NCBI RefSeq assembly: GCF_036373705.1 | Contig: NC_089867.1 | Span: forward strand, 14,383,001-14,447,000 | DNA length: 64,000 bases | Source: Amia ocellicauda | Lineage: Eukaryota > Chordata > Actinopteri > Amiiformes > Amiidae | Direction: 5' to 3' | In this document: in pieces, positions 22,959 through 52,501 of the stretch | Numbering within the stretch: the first letter of the stretch is position 1 | How the letters are laid out: every line of letters begins with the position of its first letter | Position numbers and translations under genes: made by a program | Notes under the pieces: generated by a model | The model's input: only the letters and a program-made list of their open reading frames with translations | What the model was told of the DNA's origin: nothing | Databases searched by the model: none

Positions 22959-24850
22959 GCCACAGCGCCACGGAGAGAGGAACGAATCCGGTTCATCAAC
23001 ACAAAAGTAAAACGAACAAAAAAAAAAAAAAAAAAAAGGAACGAAAGGAAAGAGAGATGATAGAGGGAGACGTTTTCGACTGGACTACCTCGGCACCCTT
23101 TCCTCTGCCTCCGTTGTTTTCGGGCAGCGGGGAAGGAGAATATCGGCAAACTGATCTCCCCACTCCGAGAGAGAGAGAGAGACTTGGGCGCCAAGGAAAG
23201 AAACTTGATCGATGTGCACTTGCCTTCCTTTACCAAGACGGTCGTCCCGATGCAGCTGCACATGTGTGATGTTTACGTGACTGCTTCTTCTTATTTTTCA
23301 GTTTTTGTTAGCCGTTTTCAGTTTTGTTTGTTCAGTTTTTTCCTGTTATTTTATTTTTTTCAGAGAAGGAAAAAAAAAAAAACTCAAAAAAGTTGTGACA
23401 GAGCGTCCAACGCAGTTCATATCAGAGTCAACTTCCCAAGGGTTTGGGACGGAGACATATTGGAGGCGTTTGTGTTTTGTTCGAGAAGTACTGTTTATCA
23501 TGGCCGTGCACGAGCTCACCTGCACTCCCGCATGGGAAAATGAACCAAATCCGACCAGGCCGGCTCTGCGCAGGGTGTGGGCCGGGTCACTGTCCCGTGA
23601 GGCCGGTCTGGGAGTTTATCTGTCGTACATTTCAAGGTGAGGGTGTGGGGGAGTGGGCGTCTGATCGGCTCACGGTTTTCCAAAACTGGTTTCTAGAGAG
23701 GATGGAGTGGAAGAAAGCAAAAGCAAAAGGTGTGTTTGCTGAACTCAAGTAGTGTAAAAAAACAACCAAGCAATTAAAACAGGGTTGAAATGACTTCCTA
23801 GGGTTACAAAACAACAAATAGTTTGTGATATCTTCGATTTTTATGTAGATTTTATACATCAATGGTTACAGTAACAAATCAGTTTACTTTTCTTTGTGAG
23901 AGTGCCACAGAAAGGCGATTGTGTTTATTTTTTCATTTCTGTTCAGTCTTAAATCAGTTTAAAATGAAGTGTTCATATCGAGCTAACCGAGAAACACCTA
24001 GGTGTCTGTATAGCCCAGGCCTATTGCCTTCTTGATCATTTTTATTTTATTTTTTACATTAAGGTTCTGTGGTCCGTCATTGATATCTTCATTTGTTACA
24101 CTATCGCCACATGTACTGTTGAACTAAACTGATGTCACGTCACCCTAAGTTGGTCACTGTATAGATCTCCAAGGGCTCTTGAGTTCACATGTCTATGGTG
24201 TGTGTGTGCGTGTTTATGCAGTTCCTACTGTTCATCTTGTCATTAACCCCAAGATACCCATATCTGGTTTCCCAGCAGTCAGGCACTCACTCAGACAGCC
24301 TGCTTTGGGTCCATCTGGTTTCTATCAGGCTGGTCACCCACTGTACTAGAGGGAAGGGTCAACTCCTGCTGCTAGAAAGAGTTGCTCTCACCAGGTGAGA
24401 GAAACAGAAACGAACAAAATGGTGGATGCACCAGCAGGGGTACCACGTTTTGCATGAAGAGGGACAGATAAAATGAACAGTAATACAAGTTTTGGTTGTA
24501 GCTCACTGTATTTGAAAAACAAATGCCTAAAACACGTCATATCATGTGTATATTACAGACCAAAACCATCGCCACTGCTTGGGAAGGGCCAATACGGTTC
24601 TGAAACGTTAAGTGCAATTTGATATTATATTTTGTCTTTTGTGTTACCGATGGCTGTTAGAAAGGTGTTGTATGAAGGCATATCCTGAGACGCACTTCAC
24701 ACAGTGGGCAGCTGAGGAAACACATCAAGACCACTTTTTCTTCTTTTAGATCACTGCTGATTTCATATCGTCCTCCCTGTCGCAGCCTTAGTCTAGGGCA
24801 CTGCCGTGTTTGCTGAACAAAATAAATACGAGTGTGTTGTAGTACACCGC
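22959..24850 (+). other. GALNT1: Probable GALNT1 3'UTR with poly(A) signal
   Basis: The stretch after the TAG has no recognisable coding content. It holds an A-run at about 23019-23037, an AG-rich tract at 23169-23181 and an AATAAA at 24821-24826 followed by GT-rich DNA (gagtgtgttgtag), a good cleavage-site arrangement. That gives a 3'UTR of about 1.9 kb. Later AATAAA copies (near 26771 and 27470) could serve a longer form. The end point is inferred. Confidence 0.5.
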
Positions 24851-24950
24851 TGTCTTCGTTTGGTCTGGGGCTCCACGGACGTGTGATGGACAGGACTGTG
24901 TCCTTAGTGTCGGGCTGTCGAGACAATTTAGCAGAATCTGTCAGGTGAAA

Positions 24951-25031
24951 TACAGCTCTGGAAAAAATGAAAGACCACTTAAGATTGATTTCTGAATTGG
25001 GAGTGGTCTCTTCATTGTTTCCAGAGCTTTA
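24951..25031. mobile_element. Palindromic MITE, about 81 bp
   Basis: The arms tacagctctggaaaaaatga (24951) and, as the reverse complement of 25031-25002, taaagctctggaaacaatga pair over about 28 bp with few mismatches around a 21-bp loop. Short hairpin elements with the phrase cagctctggaaaaaat are common in fish. It lies just past the probable GALNT1 poly(A) site. Confidence 0.75.
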
Positions 25032-25293
25032 TTTGTTGGATTTTGCCTGGCACCCTGCTTTGTTTCTGTTTGTTTGTTACGTTTTGGATTGATTCAGCAG
25101 AGAGAGGAGCCAGCAGGGAATGCATTTGTCTTCCTTCTACAGTAGCCTGCCTATATAACAAGATCCACTGGCCTCAGTTTGTTCTCAGAAACGCCCCTTC
25201 CTGCATATCTCGAGACTGAGAGGGGACTATAGAGATTATGGTCCCTTCGAAACGTCAAGCAAAGCACTGTTTTGGAAGCCCATGAAAGAGCAG

Positions 25294-25328
25294 CAATAAT
25301 AATAATAATAATGGTGGTGGTGGTGGTG
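25294..25328. repeat. Compound (AAT)n-(GGT)n microsatellite
   Basis: An AAT run at 25294-25311 passes directly into a GGT run at 25312-25328. Confidence 0.9.
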
Positions 25329-26641
25329 AACTGATTGAGTACTGAGAGAAACGCAGGTGTGGAGTTAGTGTGCTGTGGCAGGACCTCTTCAGACGCGATG
25401 CAGGCTGTGGGAAAAACTAAATGGGTCAATAAACCCTGTAGCTGCATGAAGCAAAGCAATTCCTCCCCTCGGTCTCATCAGACACAATACTGCTTCCAGT
25501 CTCGATACAGAGAATACCCACCAGAAAGAACGGCTGTATTTAATTGTCTTTGTGTTTTACGGTCTTGAGTGCCCACTGCTATATGTGGATCCCTGCTGGC
25601 AGATTAGATGGAAAAAGGCTGTACTCTCCAGTCTCTCAAGCTTGACTCACTTTGGTTTGCTCTCCTCCCCAAAAGTGAGAGTAGGACCAGAGCCAGTGCC
25701 TTGTAGAGCTCATTGAAAGGGTTTTGTTTTTGGAGCGGTGATCCCCCTCATCGCCCTGCCTGTGTAGAACTCTCTGTGTGCCGCAACCGCTGAACGGGGC
25801 TTCCAGTGCACTGGGGCTAAACGCCGTCTGAAACCACCCTGCGAACTGCAGCCGCGCTGAGCAACTCCACTCCGCTGGCTTGATCCAGTCTGTTCGTTCG
25901 GTCGGGAGCGCTTACTCAGCGCTCGTGTCGAGGAGGGTGTCACCCCTCTGGCAGTGAGTGGAGTCTGGGGGCTTCTGCTGTTGGGTGCAGGTGGGGGAGA
26001 TAGATGCATTAGACCAGGCCAGGCTCAGCGTCTGGGCTCCGGCAGAGCCCGGTTCGCCAGACACAGAGCGGTTCCTGGTACAGTCATGTCAATTACTGAA
26101 TGAAAGCACCACCTGTGCAATGCAGTTCATGGTACAGCCCAGGTCCTGGAGGGCCACAGTCCAGCAGGATGTATTGGTGTCTTTAAAATCCAGGTGAAGG
26201 GCTTAGCTGGTCCACTCGAGGGGAAAAAAGAGCCCACGTGAGAGTGGCATTAAAATCCATAGCCGTGATCAATAGCAGTCAGTGGAGGAAAGCAGTGGGA
26301 GCCGTGCTGTTCTACACTGTAATTAAAGGGAGATGCAAAGATGCGTGGCCCTCTGGTTAACCCTTTCCTGCCCCAGCTGCTGCAGGGCTGCATCTCTGGG
26401 TCAGGTCTCTGACTTGGTGTAGCAATGAAGGCAGAACAGTCACTCCGGCAGCGATGGCTGCGGTCCACAGTCACCCACTCCAGCCCACAGCTCGACAGCT
26501 CGCTTCTGATCATGTTTGTATTTGTTTTAATCATTCTCACTTTGGAATTGCAAGATAGAAGAAAGGTTTGACATCTCTTTGAAGCTGTCATTCCTGGTTA
26601 CTGAACTCCAGTGTCTTTGCCCTGGAAAACACTGCCTCATC

Positions 26642-26769
26642 CGGGGGGGGGAGTGGATGTCATTTACACATTGATTGATAAGACCTAGCAACAGAGCACC
26701 CCCCCCACACACACACACACTCATCTGTCATGTAATGTTGATCAGAACTGCTTTTTTTTTTTTTTTTTC
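26642..26769. repeat. Low-complexity cluster (G-run, CA-run, T-run)
   Basis: A G-run at about 26642-26651, a (CA)n run at about 26705-26720 and a T-run at 26752-26768 lie within 130 bp of intergenic DNA. Confidence 0.85.
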
Positions 26770-28022
26770 TAATAAAACTTAATTTAAAAAATACATACCT
26801 AGTCTCTTGTATTTTGCCCCTGTGGTTGTCTGTGTGTTGGCATTGTTGTGTAGCGGTCCCCGGGGGCGGCTCTGATGACTGACGGAGAGCTCTGGTCAGG
26901 CCTGCACTCGCAGCAGCTGCATCCTCTGGAGCTCAAGCTTCGGTGTTTCTGGCTATTTAACGTGACACACATTTACAATGCCGTGTGAAACAAAAGCGGA
27001 GGCGTTGCACAACACATTCCTCAAGTCATTTCCGATGCCCAGTCTCCAAACGGGCTGCAAGACGGATCTAAAAATACAAAAATGGGCAACTAATGAAGAT
27101 AAACACAAACATCTTGGCTCCATTGTCTTCAAACCTGTTACTTATTAATTCCCTTTGAGATTTTTAAAAAGTAGTTCATGACGTCTGCATTTCCCCTCCC
27201 ACTCGACCCCATACGGTTTCAAATTACATTTACTATGCTGACGTTTGCACCTCAGTGCACATTTCCTTACTCGAATATTGGCTGTGTTTGCGAGGAAGTA
27301 CAGAGGGGACACTTTTTAGTGTGACGCCACCTTCTGAGCCCCACAAAGGAAGCACCCCGCTGATGGTTTACACGCCAGCTCTCAGATGCTGCAAGAAGGA
27401 TTGTTATTTTTCCTTGTTTTTTGAGATTTGTCTTAGTTTTGTTGGAACAGACACGCTAAAATCCAAACATAAATAAAGCCACTTTAAGTGGAAACAACAA
27501 CAGATACATCGCCTGTGAACACAAACAGCAGGATATGAGACAGGAAAGGAAGGAAATAACAGGCACAAGCAAATGGCTGGCTGCTTAAAGTTTCTGTCTT
27601 CTCCTCTGGCACTTATAGTTCAGTGAGTGGAGACGAGTGTCATTTCAAGCACATTCTTCATTCTTTTTTCCCCATATACTTAACTTTCTGGGTAAGACAT
27701 TCTGTTCCTGTTGACATACCTTTTAATTTGGTTGTATTTTTGTGGTCTTGAAGGCTCTTTGGAGCCTCTCTCCTCCACACTAAGAAAAACCTTGTCCTGA
27801 AGGTCAGTGGTAGAGAGGACTGCCCGAGAGCTGAGGAGGGCCTGTTTAAGGATTAAGGTCCCCCCACACTGGTCTGAAGTGCCAAATTAAAGAGGATGGA
27901 TATGAAGATGCAGTTGAGACGGGAAAGGCGATCTCTGAAAACAAGTGGCACAGTAGGACCCCGGCAGTGCACGCTCACCGCTCTCCTCCAGCTCCTTGCC
28001 CTCTGCTGCACATGCTTCTCCA

Positions 28023-28038
28023 CACGCCCTCTGGTGGG
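28023..28038 (-). promoter_or_regulatory. CTCF-like site
   Basis: On the minus strand the sequence reads CCCACCAGAGGGCGTG. Its core CCACCAGAGGGCG agrees with the vertebrate CTCF consensus CCASYAGRKGGCR at every position. It lies between two converging genes, a plausible boundary. Motif match only. Confidence 0.4.
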
Positions 28039-30559
28039 TGAGCGGAGGATGGTTTGTGGTCAGCGTGTCCAGCCCAGCTCTCGCCGAGTGGTAAGTTTGG
28101 AGAGACCCTTCGGACAGGTGCTGCAGGCAGACAGTCACGGAGTGGCGCCGCCATCTGTTCCCGGGCTCCTCTGGCACCCGACGTCTTCTGCACAAGAGGA
28201 AGGCGGAGGCAGAAACGCTCTGCTGCTCCGGTCCTGTGCATGGTGACAAAATACAAACTGCAGATCTGGGTGAATGCTGTGGGGAAGAAAGCACCTCATG
28301 CAAACCCAGATGTTTCGGCAGACCTACCTGAGGTGGGGGCTGGAGCCCATTCTGATGGCAGCTGCGCTAGCCAGCAAGAGTGGAAGACATCAATAGACAT
28401 AAATTCAGGTGCACTCCACTTGCACTGAAATCCATCGTGTACGTCATCTTATAAACCATTATAATAATGAAAATGCTGCAGCCATTATTACTCAAAATAA
28501 AATATAATAAAATCAGAACGCTTAACTGCCAAACCCTGAGTTTACTGTAGCCGACATGCGGTTATTTGTATTTCATGAACAGTATTAGTTCCTCACCATC
28601 AACAACAAAGTAAAGGTATACAGGTATAAATATATAGACCATTTGTAAACTGCTTATGAAGTTATCATTTGGAAGGTTTTAAACAACAAAGATTAGTTGG
28701 GTACTAGTATATTAGTTTCCAACTAATTTTAGTGTCCCGAAGGTACGTTTTATCCAGAAACAATTGGCATGTGAAAAGCCAACTTTTAAAAGGAATATAC
28801 AATTTACACGTCTGTTGTATGTTCCATGATGAGGGGAGTGCAACTGTTCAGTACTGTGGCGCCTTAACCCTCCCGAGACACAGAAACACATCGAAACGGA
28901 CGAGGACACACACACACACTATAATAGTGTGGTGTCCCTGTGTTCCTCCCCTCGGTCTCTTAAGCATTCAGTGACGCAGCCCCAAACCCCCCATTTAATT
29001 AATCACGCTGTGTTTCTCCCGATTCTGACTGTGCTGTGAACATGATCGATGGCTCAGCTTTGCTTAAGTAACCAGGGGAGGACCCGGCTTCACAATAAAG
29101 TAAAAGAAACGAGCGAGGCTGGAAGGAAGGAGCTCCATTGTGCTCCAGAACACAAGCCCCTCAGCTCTCATCCCTTGCTCTGGGCCCCGATAGGACACAC
29201 ACACTCCGGGGAGGAACAGACGCACAAAGTAACTTCAGACACGATTTACTTCAAAAGTTCAAAGACGACACTCGTATTCCCGGGGAGATGATAGTGGGGG
29301 CTTACTGCACAGCGCAGGGTTTTCATTCAGAGGATTTGAAACCGCGGCTGTGCCATCGTATTGTACCTTTCACATGCTAATTAAGAGTCTCTTGGCCGAT
29401 TTGTAGATCTGTGCGAAATCTATACGGGATCAAATCAACACGAGCTCGTACTGCTTCTCTGGGATGAAGATCAAGCGGACGCTGAGCCACTGGGATTGCC
29501 CTAAAACAATGCATTAACCTCGCAGCGTCGCACAGCCGCTCTGACGGGGCCCAGGCGTGCGCCGGTTCCCAGGCTGTTGCACAGTTGCGGTTTGATATTT
29601 CTCAATCCCAGTGCTCAGTCCTGGGGGGCTTGTGTCCAAATCAAAGACAGCTGAGTGCGTTACACGCCACTTGAAGCAACTTGAATCATTTATTTACATA
29701 ATGAAGGATTACGTAATGCTATGATCTAAACCTCATCCTATGGGGAGATTTCACTGTGAAACTGGCGCCTCCTACTGATCGAACACAGCTTGTGTAGTAA
29801 ATCTATATAAATGAACCTATATATGCGCACACACACACACTAATGAGATGCACTCTGTAAAGCACTGCTGAAGGAATGGAGCCCATCGGCCTACTTCACG
29901 ATGTTCTCCATCATAAAGCCACAATGACAGGGAACTCTCATCCACAACCTCAACGTTGTCCTTCAAACGCACCGAATCTGACATAAATAAATAAAAAGAG
30001 CACTCAATACCACACAGCACATGATAATGGAGAAAGTGAATGGCTATTGATTTCAATTATTTTTTTTAAAGCTTTCAGCAGGAGTCAGTGTGAAACTTTG
30101 AGCTGGGAAACTCAAAACTACCAACACACACAGGTCACCGTTTATTCAGTGCTGACGAGACTCGGGACAGCAGTGCCCCTCTGCACACGAAGCCCCAGGC
30201 ACAGTGAAGACCCCGCAGGACAGATTTCCACAGTGCCCACCTCGGGGCCGCCACAGCCAGGCTTTAAAACAGGCATCTTTAAATCAAGAAGTGACCTGGA
30301 AAACACAAATGCAATCATTTGCTTAACTGGGCTGATGGAGTGATTATTGTTAACTGATTTACCACAGAGATGGAGCGAAAACAGCCCGGGACTCTCGGGA
30401 GACCCCAGGCACTGGAATGAGGCGGCCCCCCAGTACTTCACTGAGCCAGTTATCCTCGGCGACTATAAATGCGTAATCTTGAGGCGCCGACTGAAATCCC
30501 AACAAAAATCACACGGATAAGATAAAACAAAAATGTCAAGCAGAGGATTCAGTTTCAAC

Positions 30560-33500
30560 AGGAGACCAAAGTTATTGCAAAGGTTTTATTCATTCAGCAC
30601 ATTTTTGTTAAAAAATACATCACACTTTGGGTGACAGCAGTCCCATTCTTCCACCACAATACTGCAGCTCCGAAATCCTCCTCTTCTACTGTGGAAATAC
30701 CACACTTCCACGGGAATATTTGTGAGAAATGAAATGGCAATATTTAAGACAGTGCTGTTAATAGACAAGCAGGGATAATAAATAGAAATCAGTCAGTGTT
30801 TTACGAATACCAATGATCCGACCTTGCTTTCACCTCCGACAACGCAGCAGACTTGGGAAGATGGTCGAGACAGCAGATGCATTTTCACCAGGGGCTTATA
30901 GTGCCTTTCAAGAAAGTAAGTAATACATACGGTCTGGGATTCAATTATTCTTTAATTAATGCGGATTTAAAAAGAAGCACAGCCAAGACATTTGCTCAGT
31001 AGGATGGAGTCCTGCTGTACGCGGCCAAATGCTTTAACCAAGGTGGCCAAACTCCCCCCCCTCCAACAAGCTGGTCCACCAGAGGCACCGCGGAGCTGCC
31101 ACTTCCTGTCCTCACTCAGCAGTGCTACCCTATCAGTGCATCTCTGACTCCAACCAACCACCAACACCCCCCATGAAAAGTGCAGCCAGCAGGAGTCCAA
31201 TCAAGTCCAAAACTACAGACTGTTGATGCCTGTGACCCCTGAGAACACGGGTTACAGAAATGGACAGAGATCTCCATGTTAAATATCCAGCCACCTTTTG
31301 CATGAGATACGGCACAAAGATTTACTCCCAGACGCAGCCAGAGAGGAGGGCTATTCAGCCATCTCCATCTCCTCGAAATCCGTGTCTGATCTGAGCAGCT
31401 GACTGACCGTCCGCTCTGACTGCTCACTGTGCAAATGTACTGGAGGTGCTTCTCAACACAAGTCGCTATAACACAAATTCTATAGCACAAAATAAAATCA
31501 ATAAATAAAAGAAAGCACAGACCTTAAAGCACTTGTGATCACATGTACACACACAAAAATACATCTAAAGAACTACCTGTGCAAAAAAGAAACTGTTCAG
31601 CTCAATAGTGCATGAGTTAGGAAATGGGTCACAGGGAGTTCTCCCCTCACAGACTGTAACAGGTTGGATGTGCACACCTGGTCTGTTACAAGGTGATCAG
31701 TTCAGCTATTTGTCTAGAAACGGGCACAAGGAGGAGGCTGGCGAACTCAACCCAGAGCCAGATTCTATTTATACTTCGTTATCGTTCACACACCGGAGGC
31801 GCAGTGTCATGCTCCATTAAGACTTGTTGTTCCCATGTCCTGAACAGCCTGCTTTAGTGCTGTGCTGCTAATAAATGTGAAAGCCAGGACCACAAAACCT
31901 AATTATCACTCACTGCAGCACGGATTTCAAGCATTGTTCGTTAGTGGCGGCTAGGGGTCCTGCGTTTTGTTTTTATTCTTTAAGGAGAAAATTGGTATCT
32001 TTCCACATGTTGTTCCATTTCACATTCCTATTGAAACTCTATAAAGAATCCATGGGTTACCAGTTGTAATTAAATCATGGTGGTGGCATTCAAATACTTC
32101 GTGCTCAACAACAAAAACACCCTACAGCCCCAGGGGATTTCAAATCACTCTTAAAGGTCCCATTCTTAACTACAGGGCTGGTCACCAAAAGCAGCCAGAA
32201 CACCTCTAGAGCCCAGAGCCATAGAAACACACCCACCGGCACAGCACAAACAGAGGCGGCTAAAAGACACAGCAGAACACTTGTGATATGCAAATCTATC
32301 TGAAGGCCAATATGTTTAAGTCTTTTTCTTCAGGGAACTGAGATGAAACCCTTCACAGCCCAACATGGCAGCCCATTTATAAGACCGCCGGTGAGTGTAG
32401 ATGTTATAAGAGCTGTGCCGAGGCTGCACGTTCAGCTCCACGTGCATTCTGGGTAAACAAAAAGATGTCTGCCGATGAGAAATGCTTCAGCTTAGACTGG
32501 CACCGTTTTCTCGTTCCTTGCAACTGGCCTTTTCTTCACAAAAATTTAACTCGGGAAAGAAAGAGCAACAAAAACGAGTGCCCTCCGGTGAAAGCCAGTC
32601 ACGCTAACACGGGATTTGCTGTTCCTGTTTGAATCACTTGTGTTGCCCTCCACAGCTCAAAACACAGCTGTTCTGCGCCCAAAATATGCCAACGCACAGG
32701 CAGTCTGTTTCAAAGACCATCTTTCCCCCCGGTTATCTACTCTAATGAATACAAAGACATGAATGGAAATGTTGATACTACGCACTTTTCTTTTCCAATA
32801 TTTACAGCCTCATGTCTTGGGTTGTTTCTTCCGAGGACTTATTTCTGGCTCTGTAACACTGCTAGGTAATTGTACGTCAAAATAAAAACAGATGCACCTG
32901 TATCTATATCGAAAAGTACAGTGAACTGTCTGGTCTGCTACACAGTGCACTTTATGACTACTCAACATCTTAACACACCCCTCACAGCCAGCGTTTCTAA
33001 TTCTTCCCCTGTCAAACAGTGAGGTTTAACACTGTATAGATATGAAACTCAATCAGGGAGTTCAAAAGGCATTTGCAATAAATAATCCTGTGTGCATGAC
33101 TCACCCCCCCCCCCCCATGAACAGCCACAACTATAATAGGCACCAAGAATCGGTATGACAAAAAAAAAAGATTTAACAGAGAAGACACTTCAGAACAGCA
33201 AAGTAAACATTTAAAATAACAAAATAAAATAAAAAAGGTTTTATCAATAAACAAACAAGAAAAACAATATAGTACAAAAGCCTGAGGGCAGCAGAGAATG
33301 AACTGAGCAAACTGCGACTTCAAAGAGAATTTGATTGTTCGCAATGGCAACACAAACCTTCCCTTCCCAGCGCACAGCAGAGAGCGGCTGCTTTACGTTT
33401 CTCTCGGAGGAGCTGTGAATACGACGGGACCTTTTTCTGCTCTGAAAGTGCGTACTTTTCACTGACTGAACCTAAACACACACACAAAAACAACGCAGAA

Positions 33501-34240
33501 AGCTGTGGCTGTCGTTATAACCCGAACCCAGAGTCTGAAACGCAGCCCGTCTGGAATACGGAGCACGGGTCCGGAGTGGAAAGGGACAGGGACTGCACTT
33601 CCCCCGCCTGGGTCACAGACTGCAGCCCTGTCCTCGGCCAACGTGCCAACTGTCCCCTTGCACGTGTGCAAGCGTGTGTCTGCATGTGTTATTGCTTGTG
33701 TTGAACAGTTTTCCCAACAGGGTTCAGTTCCGTTGTTCTTTGTTCCAGTGCCCAGTTGTCGAATCTTGATCTGAGGGCAACAGTCTGATGTCTGTCGTTT
33801 CAAGAGTGCCCAACACAACGGGAGGCGGGCGTGGGGTGAGCATTGCGTGCCCAGTAGTACCAAGTCACACAGACTACAGAGTGTAAAAAGCTGCAGTCAA
33901 ACTCGCCGGCATCTGCTGTTATGTCTCTCCATAGCCAAGTCTATTACAAACACACAAACTGTAAAAACGACAAAAACAACAGCTAATGTTTCCTGTGAAG
34001 CTGTATGGCTGCCGGTGAGTGGGGTGGGAGTTCTTAAAGCGCTAAAAAATACCAGGTCTCTCCCACCTGAGACGCGCAGGGCAGAGGAGGGAGGCCAGCA
34101 GCTGTGAGGTGATGAAGAGCGGACAGTGCAGGGCTGCCTCCGATTGGCACACGGGAAGCGCGAGGCATCAGCAAGCAGCTCGGAACAGCCAATCAGGAGC
34201 GGCCGTCCCCGGGTCCAGCTTGGTCACACCCACCCGAGCG
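30560..34240 (-). other. TMEM245: Probable TMEM245 3'UTR
   Basis: The DNA downstream of the TMEM245 stop has no convincing exon of another gene on either strand. The true 3' end is uncertain because several AATAAA-type signals exist on the minus strand. Confidence 0.4.
30585..30590 (-). terminator. TMEM245: Candidate TMEM245 poly(A) signal
   Basis: The minus strand reads AATAAA here, followed by T/G-rich sequence. It is the most distal of several candidates in this orientation (another near 31972) and would give a 3'UTR of about 3.6 kb. Inferred. Confidence 0.35.
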
Positions 34241-51391
<17,151 letters not shown>

Positions 51392-51403
51392 TCATAGCCA
51401 TAC

Positions 51404-51424
51404 TAGACTTGACTGCTGCCCCCT
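51404..51424 (-). promoter_or_regulatory. CTCF-like motif upstream of TMEM245
   Basis: The minus strand reads CATCTAGGGGGCAGCAG, a CTAGGGGGCAG core with two mismatches to CCASYAGRKGGC. It is about 100 bp upstream of the TMEM245 start codon. Weak motif evidence. Confidence 0.2.
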
Positions 51425-51683
51425 AGATGATCCTAATATACATCACCAGGATCTGAAACTAAAACTTCAGTGGACTAACTAGTTAAAATGAGAAGATTAA
51501 TGAAATACTTGTATATATTTTATATATGTTGAATGTATATTCGTTTTTTGCACCTGCTTTAACGTTAATTTTGTCTTAAAGGTAGGGTATGCAATCTGTT
51601 CCAGAAACATTTTTTGTTATACTGGTTGAAAGTCTCTTCACATCCTGATAGCAATCAATAATTTAAGTGATCTAAATGTGAAA

Positions 51684-51708
51684 ATATATATATATATATA
51701 TATATATT
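51684..51708. repeat. (AT)n microsatellite
   Basis: A pure AT run upstream of TMEM245. Confidence 0.95.
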
Positions 51709-52093
51709 CTGTGGAAGGGACAGGACTAAAACAGGATCGACCAATCATTGCATTCGGTCCGAATGTAATGATAGGATGTCCTTCCTGTCTGTCAAACTAT
51801 ATTTGCATACCGCCGCGCAACTTGTTCGCGTAGACAATCACACGTCATCAGCGCGGGAACCTTGACTGTGCAGCGCGAGCGCGAGAATGGAAGGCAGCTA
51901 CTATTTTTAAAAACATAATAACCGTAAATAAGAGGTTTACGCTCGTTATGATTGTAATGTCTGACCTGTGAGTGAGACATGCGGTTCTGAAACTGTTGCG
52001 ATCGATTCCACCCGCAGACTCTGCTCTGTGTGCGCATGTGTGACAGAGGGGCGTGGCTTTGGAGACGCTCTGCAGCGAGGGCGGCTCTGCTTT

Positions 52094-52227
52094 CAAAACA
52101 CTGCGAGACGGATATTTAGGAGACGTCACACTGCTGTGTTATTGTATTCGTTTATACAGGCAAAACACTGCGAGACGGATATTTAGGAGACGTCACACTG
52201 CTGTGTTATTGTATTCGTTTATACAGC
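52094..52227. repeat. Perfect 67-bp tandem duplication
   Basis: The unit that starts caaaacactgcgagacggat and ends gtttatacag occurs at 52094-52160 and again at 52161-52227. The copies appear identical apart from the junction base, so the event is recent. About 0.8 kb upstream of the TMEM245 ATG. Confidence 0.95.
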
Positions 52228-52373
52228 AAAACACGCAGCGTCTGGCAGCGCAACTGCTCCTGCTCGTTCTCGGCTCTCTCCACCTGCGCGCACTGCGCAT
52301 GTCCAACCCAGCATCTACACCACGTGACTTTGGTACATATATTTCTTTCTGCTGTGTGAAATATTGTTTCTGG

Positions 52374-52501
52374 TATATGATATATCCATTCTGATATATG
52401 ATTTTTAGTTTTTCTGTTATATGATATATCCACTTTGGTATATGATTTTCCTTTTCTGCTATATGATATATCCATTCTGGTATATGATTTATTTTTTCTG
52501 T
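52374..52501. repeat. AT-rich tandem repeat, three ~43-bp units
   Basis: tatatgatatatcca starts at 52374, 52418 and 52460. Each copy is followed by a second tatatgattt and a T-rich tail ending tttctg. Confidence 0.85.

Larger units (their letters stand above)
24851..30560. other. Intergenic region between converging GALNT1 and TMEM245
   Basis: About 5.7 kb with no exon-like block on either strand. It holds a palindromic MITE (24951-25031), an AAT/GGT compound microsatellite (25294-25328), G-, CA- and T-runs near 26642-26769 and a CTCF-like motif at 28023-28038. Short open frames here have no splice context and no recognised similarity. Confidence 0.6.

Noticed and set aside
22772..23269. A long plus-strand frame overlapping the last GALNT1 exon.
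   Set aside because: Wrong frame relative to the lectin-domain exon and runs into the A-rich 3'UTR.
25710..26009. Arg/Ser-rich minus-strand ORF in the intergenic region.
   Set aside because: No family resemblance, no splice sites of quality and no neighbouring exon in phase.
27887..28428. Several overlapping ORFs on both strands in the GALNT1-TMEM245 gap.
   Set aside because: All are GC-rich chance frames; none has a recognisable domain or consistent exon borders.
31357..31440. A minus-strand reading ending SDTDFEEMEMAE then a stop looks like a protein C-terminus.
   Set aside because: It has no convincing splice acceptor, no recognised family and lies in the probable TMEM245 3'UTR; the true TMEM245 tail is explained by 34286-34241.
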